The position numbers and the translations under genes are program-made. Under the pieces are notes generated by a model. It saw only the letters and a list, made by a program, of their open reading frames with translations, had not been told where the DNA came from and did no database searches. A stretch of DNA of 64,000 nt, taken from contig JAJTEM010000014.1 of assembly GCA_021299735.1 (NCBI GenBank), positions 62,001 to 126,000 of the forward strand, given 5' to 3'. Below, one piece after another: positions 61,361 through 64,000 of this stretch; the first letter of the stretch is position 1; the number at the start of each line of letters is the position of its first letter. The stretch is from Burkholderiales bacterium. GTDB taxonomy: Bacteria; Pseudomonadota; Gammaproteobacteria; Burkholderiales; Burkholderiaceae_B.

Positions 61361-62458
61361 ATGTTTTTAAATCTGTTTTTGTTTGTGGCCGGCCTTGGGT
61401 TGTTGGTAATGGGAGCCAATGTGCTGGTGCGCGGTGCGTCCAATCTGGCTTTTTCGTTCGGTATTTCACCCTTGGTGGTTGGCCTGACCGTGGTTGCCTT
61501 TGGCACCAGCGCACCCGAGGTGGCCGTGTCAGTGGGTGCAGCACTGGGCGGCACCACCGACATTGCAATTGGCAACGTGGTGGGCAGCAATATTTTCAAT
61601 GTGCTGTTTATTTTGGGCCTAAGCGCGCTGATTACGCCTTTGGTGGTTAACCTGCAGCTGATTCGTCAAGAGGTGCCGATCATGATTGGGGCATCCGTTT
61701 TGCTGCTTTTATTAAGCCTGGATGGGCAGCTGTCCTGGACCGATGGTGGCATTCTTGCTGTACTCGTGGTGGCTTACACCGCTTTTCTGATTGTGCAGTC
61801 CCGCACTCAAGTCAAGGCTGATCAAAGCGAATATGAGCAGGAATTGAAAGCCGCCGCTCAAGGCAGCTGGGATTCCAAATTGCCCGTGCAGCTGGCTTTG
61901 ATCGTGGTGGGTTTGGGTTTACTGGTGTTGGGCTCGGAATGGCTGGTGGGTTCGGCCGTAGTGTTTGCCAAAGCTTTGGGTGTGAGTGATGTAGTAATCG
62001 CGCTGACGATTGTGTCTGCGGGTACCTCCATGCCCGAGGTTGCCACCTCGATTGCAGCTGCCCTGAAGGGCGAGCGCGATATTGCCGTTGGCAATGTGGT
62101 GGGCAGTTGTACATTCAATATTTTCGCCTGTCTGGGTATTTCAAGCCTTGTGGCGGCCCCGGTAGGGCTACAGGTTGCCCCTTCATTGCTTGCTTTCGAC
62201 ATGTGGGTGATGCTGGCAGTGGCATTTGCCTGTTTGCCAATTTTCCTGACCGGTCGGGAAATTGCCCGCTGGGAAGGTGGCGTGTTCCTGGCTTATTACA
62301 CAGCCTATGTTGTGTACCTTATTCTTGATGCGCAAGAGCATGATGCGCTAGGCCTGTATTCGAACACCATGTTGAGTTTTGTGGTACCGATCACCGTGAT
62401 TACCTTGGTAGTTAGTCTGTTGCGCAAAAAAAGCGGGGATGAAAGTTCAAACGCGTGA
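61361..62458 (+). CDS. CaCA family Na+/Ca2+ (cation/proton) exchanger
   Basis: This encodes 365 aa with about ten membrane helices in two homologous halves. Each half has the alpha repeat: AFGTSAPEVAVSVGAALGGT with GNVVGSNIFNV in the first, and SAGTSMPEVATSIAAALKGE with GNVVGSCTFNI in the second. The acidic residues that bind Ca are kept. It expels Ca2+ using Na+ or H+. The start at 61361 has AGGGGGG upstream and begins with the first helix; in-frame ATGs upstream overlap the receiver gene. Confidence 0.93.
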   Translation: MFLNLFLFVAGLGLLVMGANVLVRGASNLAFSFGISPLVVGLTVVAFGTSAPEVAVSVGAALGGTTDIAIGNVVGSNIFNVLFILGLSALITPLVVNLQLIRQEVPIMIGASVLLLLLSLDGQLSWTDGGILAVLVVAYTAFLIVQSRTQVKADQSEYEQELKAAAQGSWDSKLPVQLALIVVGLGLLVLGSEWLVGSAVVFAKALGVSDVVIALTIVSAGTSMPEVATSIAAALKGERDIAVGNVVGSCTFNIFACLGISSLVAAPVGLQVAPSLLAFDMWVMLAVAFACLPIFLTGREIARWEGGVFLAYYTAYVVYLILDAQEHDALGLYSNTMLSFVVPITVITLVVSLLRKKSGDESSNA

Positions 62459-62573
62459 AATCGAAGTATTTAGTTGCATTGATCACTAGATTCAGGGACT
62501 TACGCCCCCTTGTTTAAAAGCGTACATTGGTACTGTGTGTTGACCTGTAGTACAGCTAGAACAGGAGAAGGCT

Positions 62574-63560
62574 TTGAAAATAGCCCCCGCCGTTGTTGTA
62601 TTTGGTTTTTGCGTGTTTACCATGGGTGGTGTTGCCCAGGCTGCAAACACCGAAAGTGATTTGCCAGTTTGGTTGCAAGAGCATTTTGAACCGGTTCATT
62701 ACGAGTTGACCGACTTTGTTGACGATACCGCTCGGGGCATTGACCAGTTTTTTGGCACCGACGACAGCCTGTTTGTTGAAAACCAGTCTTTCCTTCGCGT
62801 TGCATTGGATACCCGGCTTCAGCCGGGTGATTCCAAGCTCGATCCCAGCGTGCGGTTTCGTGTGGACCTGCCCACTACGAAAAAGCGATTGCGTCTGATT
62901 ATTGAAAGTGACATTGAAGAACCCTTGGGGCGACTCTCCGAACAGGGTATTCGTGAGGTGCGCGGCGGTGAGCGCTTCGATACCAACAATTCGGCCGTGG
63001 GCCTGGAGCAGCGTTCTTCCAAAGACCCTACCCAGTCTTGGGTGCAGGGTTTGGGCCTGGGTGTGAAATTTGGTACACCGATTGATCCTTACCTGCGTTA
63101 TTCCGCCCTGCGGCAGTGGAATTTCAGCGAAAGCAAATGGCAAATCAACTCATCAAGCCGGGTAACCCAGTTTAACCAGCGTGGTTTGCAGGTGCGAACC
63201 AATTTCGATTTGAATAAACCACTGGATTCGGAAAAAACCCTTCGCTTTCAAACGTATGCAGAATTTGAAGAAATGCGCGACTCTACGGTGTTTTCTCAAA
63301 CCGCAGAAATTAACAGGGTGCTGGATTCTCGCACTGCGTTGCGCTACGCAATTATTGTTGTAGGTGACGATCGCGGTGAAAAAACAATCAAGGACTACAT
63401 TTTGCAGGCTTACTACCGGCGAGATATTCACAAGAATGTTTTGTTCATGGACATTATTCCCGAAATTCACTTCCCTACCTTGGGCAATCGCGACCCCTAT
63501 GTGGCGTTGACCTTTCGTTTGGAGGCGTTTTTCAGGGGTAATTTCAACCGTTCCAGATGA
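62574..63560 (+). CDS. Putative outer-membrane beta-barrel protein
   Basis: This encodes 328 aa with a signal peptide ending in GVAQAA at about residue 23. The mature part alternates short polar and aromatic/hydrophobic stretches, such as RLRLIIESD, LRYSALRQWNF and VALTFRLEAFFRG at the C-terminus, as in a beta-barrel. I do not recognise the family. Translation starts at TTG 62574 preceded by AGGAGAAGG, a strong ribosome site. It is followed after 55 bp by the GH17-like gene on the same strand. Confidence 0.7.
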   Translation: MKIAPAVVVFGFCVFTMGGVAQAANTESDLPVWLQEHFEPVHYELTDFVDDTARGIDQFFGTDDSLFVENQSFLRVALDTRLQPGDSKLDPSVRFRVDLPTTKKRLRLIIESDIEEPLGRLSEQGIREVRGGERFDTNNSAVGLEQRSSKDPTQSWVQGLGLGVKFGTPIDPYLRYSALRQWNFSESKWQINSSSRVTQFNQRGLQVRTNFDLNKPLDSEKTLRFQTYAEFEEMRDSTVFSQTAEINRVLDSRTALRYAIIVVGDDRGEKTIKDYILQAYYRRDIHKNVLFMDIIPEIHFPTLGNRDPYVALTFRLEAFFRGNFNRSR

Positions 63561-63615
63561 CACCTCTGCGTGGTCAACATAGAATTCTTTGACTTTGTCT
63601 TAAAGCAGTAAGCCC

Positions 63616-64000
63616 ATGCCCTCCGTTTTTGCATTGTTTGCCTTTGTGTTACTTGTTGTTGGGGGTTACGGTTACATCAACCAGCCTGCGCAGGAACCGC
63701 CCTGGAATCAAGTTGTTCCAGGTTTTGCATTTTCGCCTTACCAAGCCGGGCAAAGCCCGATCGACAACATTGAGCCAAAGGCTGAAGACATCAACCGTGA
63801 TCTTTCTTTGTTGGCGGGTAAAACACGGGCTATTCGAACTTACACAGTGGCTGGCATATTCGGAGAAATTCCCGCGCTGGCCAAAGCACATAACATCAAC
63901 GTTGCACTGGGTGCCTGGTTAAGTCCCGACCTGCAAGCCAATGAAAAAGAACTTGAGCGTTTACTGACCGTGGCGCACAGCCCGCCCTACAATGTGGTTC
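63616..64000 (+). CDS. GH17-like beta-1,3-glucan-active protein (partial, runs off right edge)
   Basis: The frame starts at ATG 63616 and is open to the edge, giving 128 codons of the N-terminus. A short hydrophobic segment (about 4-19) is a signal or membrane anchor. PGFAFSPYQAGQSPIDN, then KTRAIRTYTVAG and NVALGAWLSPDLQ, resembles the beta-1,3-glucanase/glucosyltransferase (GH17) fold found in some bacterial exopolysaccharide synthesis proteins. The catalytic Glu residues lie beyond the window, so activity cannot be judged. Confidence 0.68.
   Translation, partial: MPSVFALFAFVLLVVGGYGYINQPAQEPPWNQVVPGFAFSPYQAGQSPIDNIEPKAEDINRDLSLLAGKTRAIRTYTVAGIFGEIPALAKAHNINVALGAWLSPDLQANEKELERLLTVAHSPPYNVV

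Overview
The window looks like chromosomal DNA of a betaproteobacterium of the order Burkholderiales, most like the genus Limnobacter. This rests on recognised gene content and order (yqgE-ruvX-pyrR-pyrB-pseudo-pyrC, the SenB-type glycosyltransferase beside a SelD fusion, a histone-H1-like Lys/Ala/Pro protein) and on moderate GC; no database search was possible. No rRNA, tRNA, IS element, prophage or CRISPR array was seen.

Layout. 1-2.4 kb: two tandem minus-strand genes for putative translocated effectors. One is an OTU-type cysteine protease cut by the left edge, the other a transglutaminase-fold Cys/His/Asp protein. They share an N-terminal module and have an hrp-box-like promoter upstream. 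2.5-4.5 kb: MAPEG protein and photolyase. 4.6-9.2 kb: one long operon, yqgE-ruvX-pyrR-pyrB-pyrC'-plsC. 9.3-13.6 kb: apaH, a phosphohexomutase, a DUF1415 gene, a structured leader with terminator, queE-queD. 13.6-14.2 kb: an intergenic repeat whose second copy is at 36.1-36.6 kb. 14.2-19.1 kb: GGDEF/EAL protein, membrane signalling protein, pseudouridine synthase. 19.2-25.4 kb: tetR-tolC-MFP-RND efflux operon. 25.6-31.2 kb: LuxR-type regulator, gdhA, quinone reductase, histone-H1-like protein, two-component system. 31.3-35.6 kb: cyanate uptake and hydrolysis operon. 35.7-37.3 kb: FKBP and a TVP38/TMEM64 protein. 37.3-40.5 kb: oxidoreductase-SelD fusion and SenB-type selenosugar synthase.

40.6-53 kb is accessory in character. 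It holds a methyltransferase, a 1535-residue protein behind a second hrp-box-like promoter, a prostaglandin-synthase-like heme peroxidase, a possible phasin, an intracellular PHB depolymerase, a hydrolase/adenylate cyclase fusion, and a two-gene RiPP locus. The RiPP locus is an ATP-grasp ligase plus a 79-residue precursor with two TTxxxxEE cores, a plesiocin-type (group 2) graspetide. 53-57.5 kb: egtD (histidine trimethylation) followed by a PhnCDE-type ABC transporter that may carry an oxyanion such as selenate. With SelD and SenB this suggests selenium/selenoneine metabolism, although SenA is not in the window. 57.6-64 kb: YHS lipoprotein, second ATP-grasp protein, DUF547 protein, DMT protein, lone receiver protein, CaCA exchanger, putative outer-membrane protein, and the start of a GH17-like protein cut by the right edge.

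Most noteworthy: the graspetide locus, the effector genes with matching hrp-box-like promoters and a shared N-terminal module, the palindromic dispersed repeat, the selenium genes, and the COX-like peroxidase that lacks the distal His.
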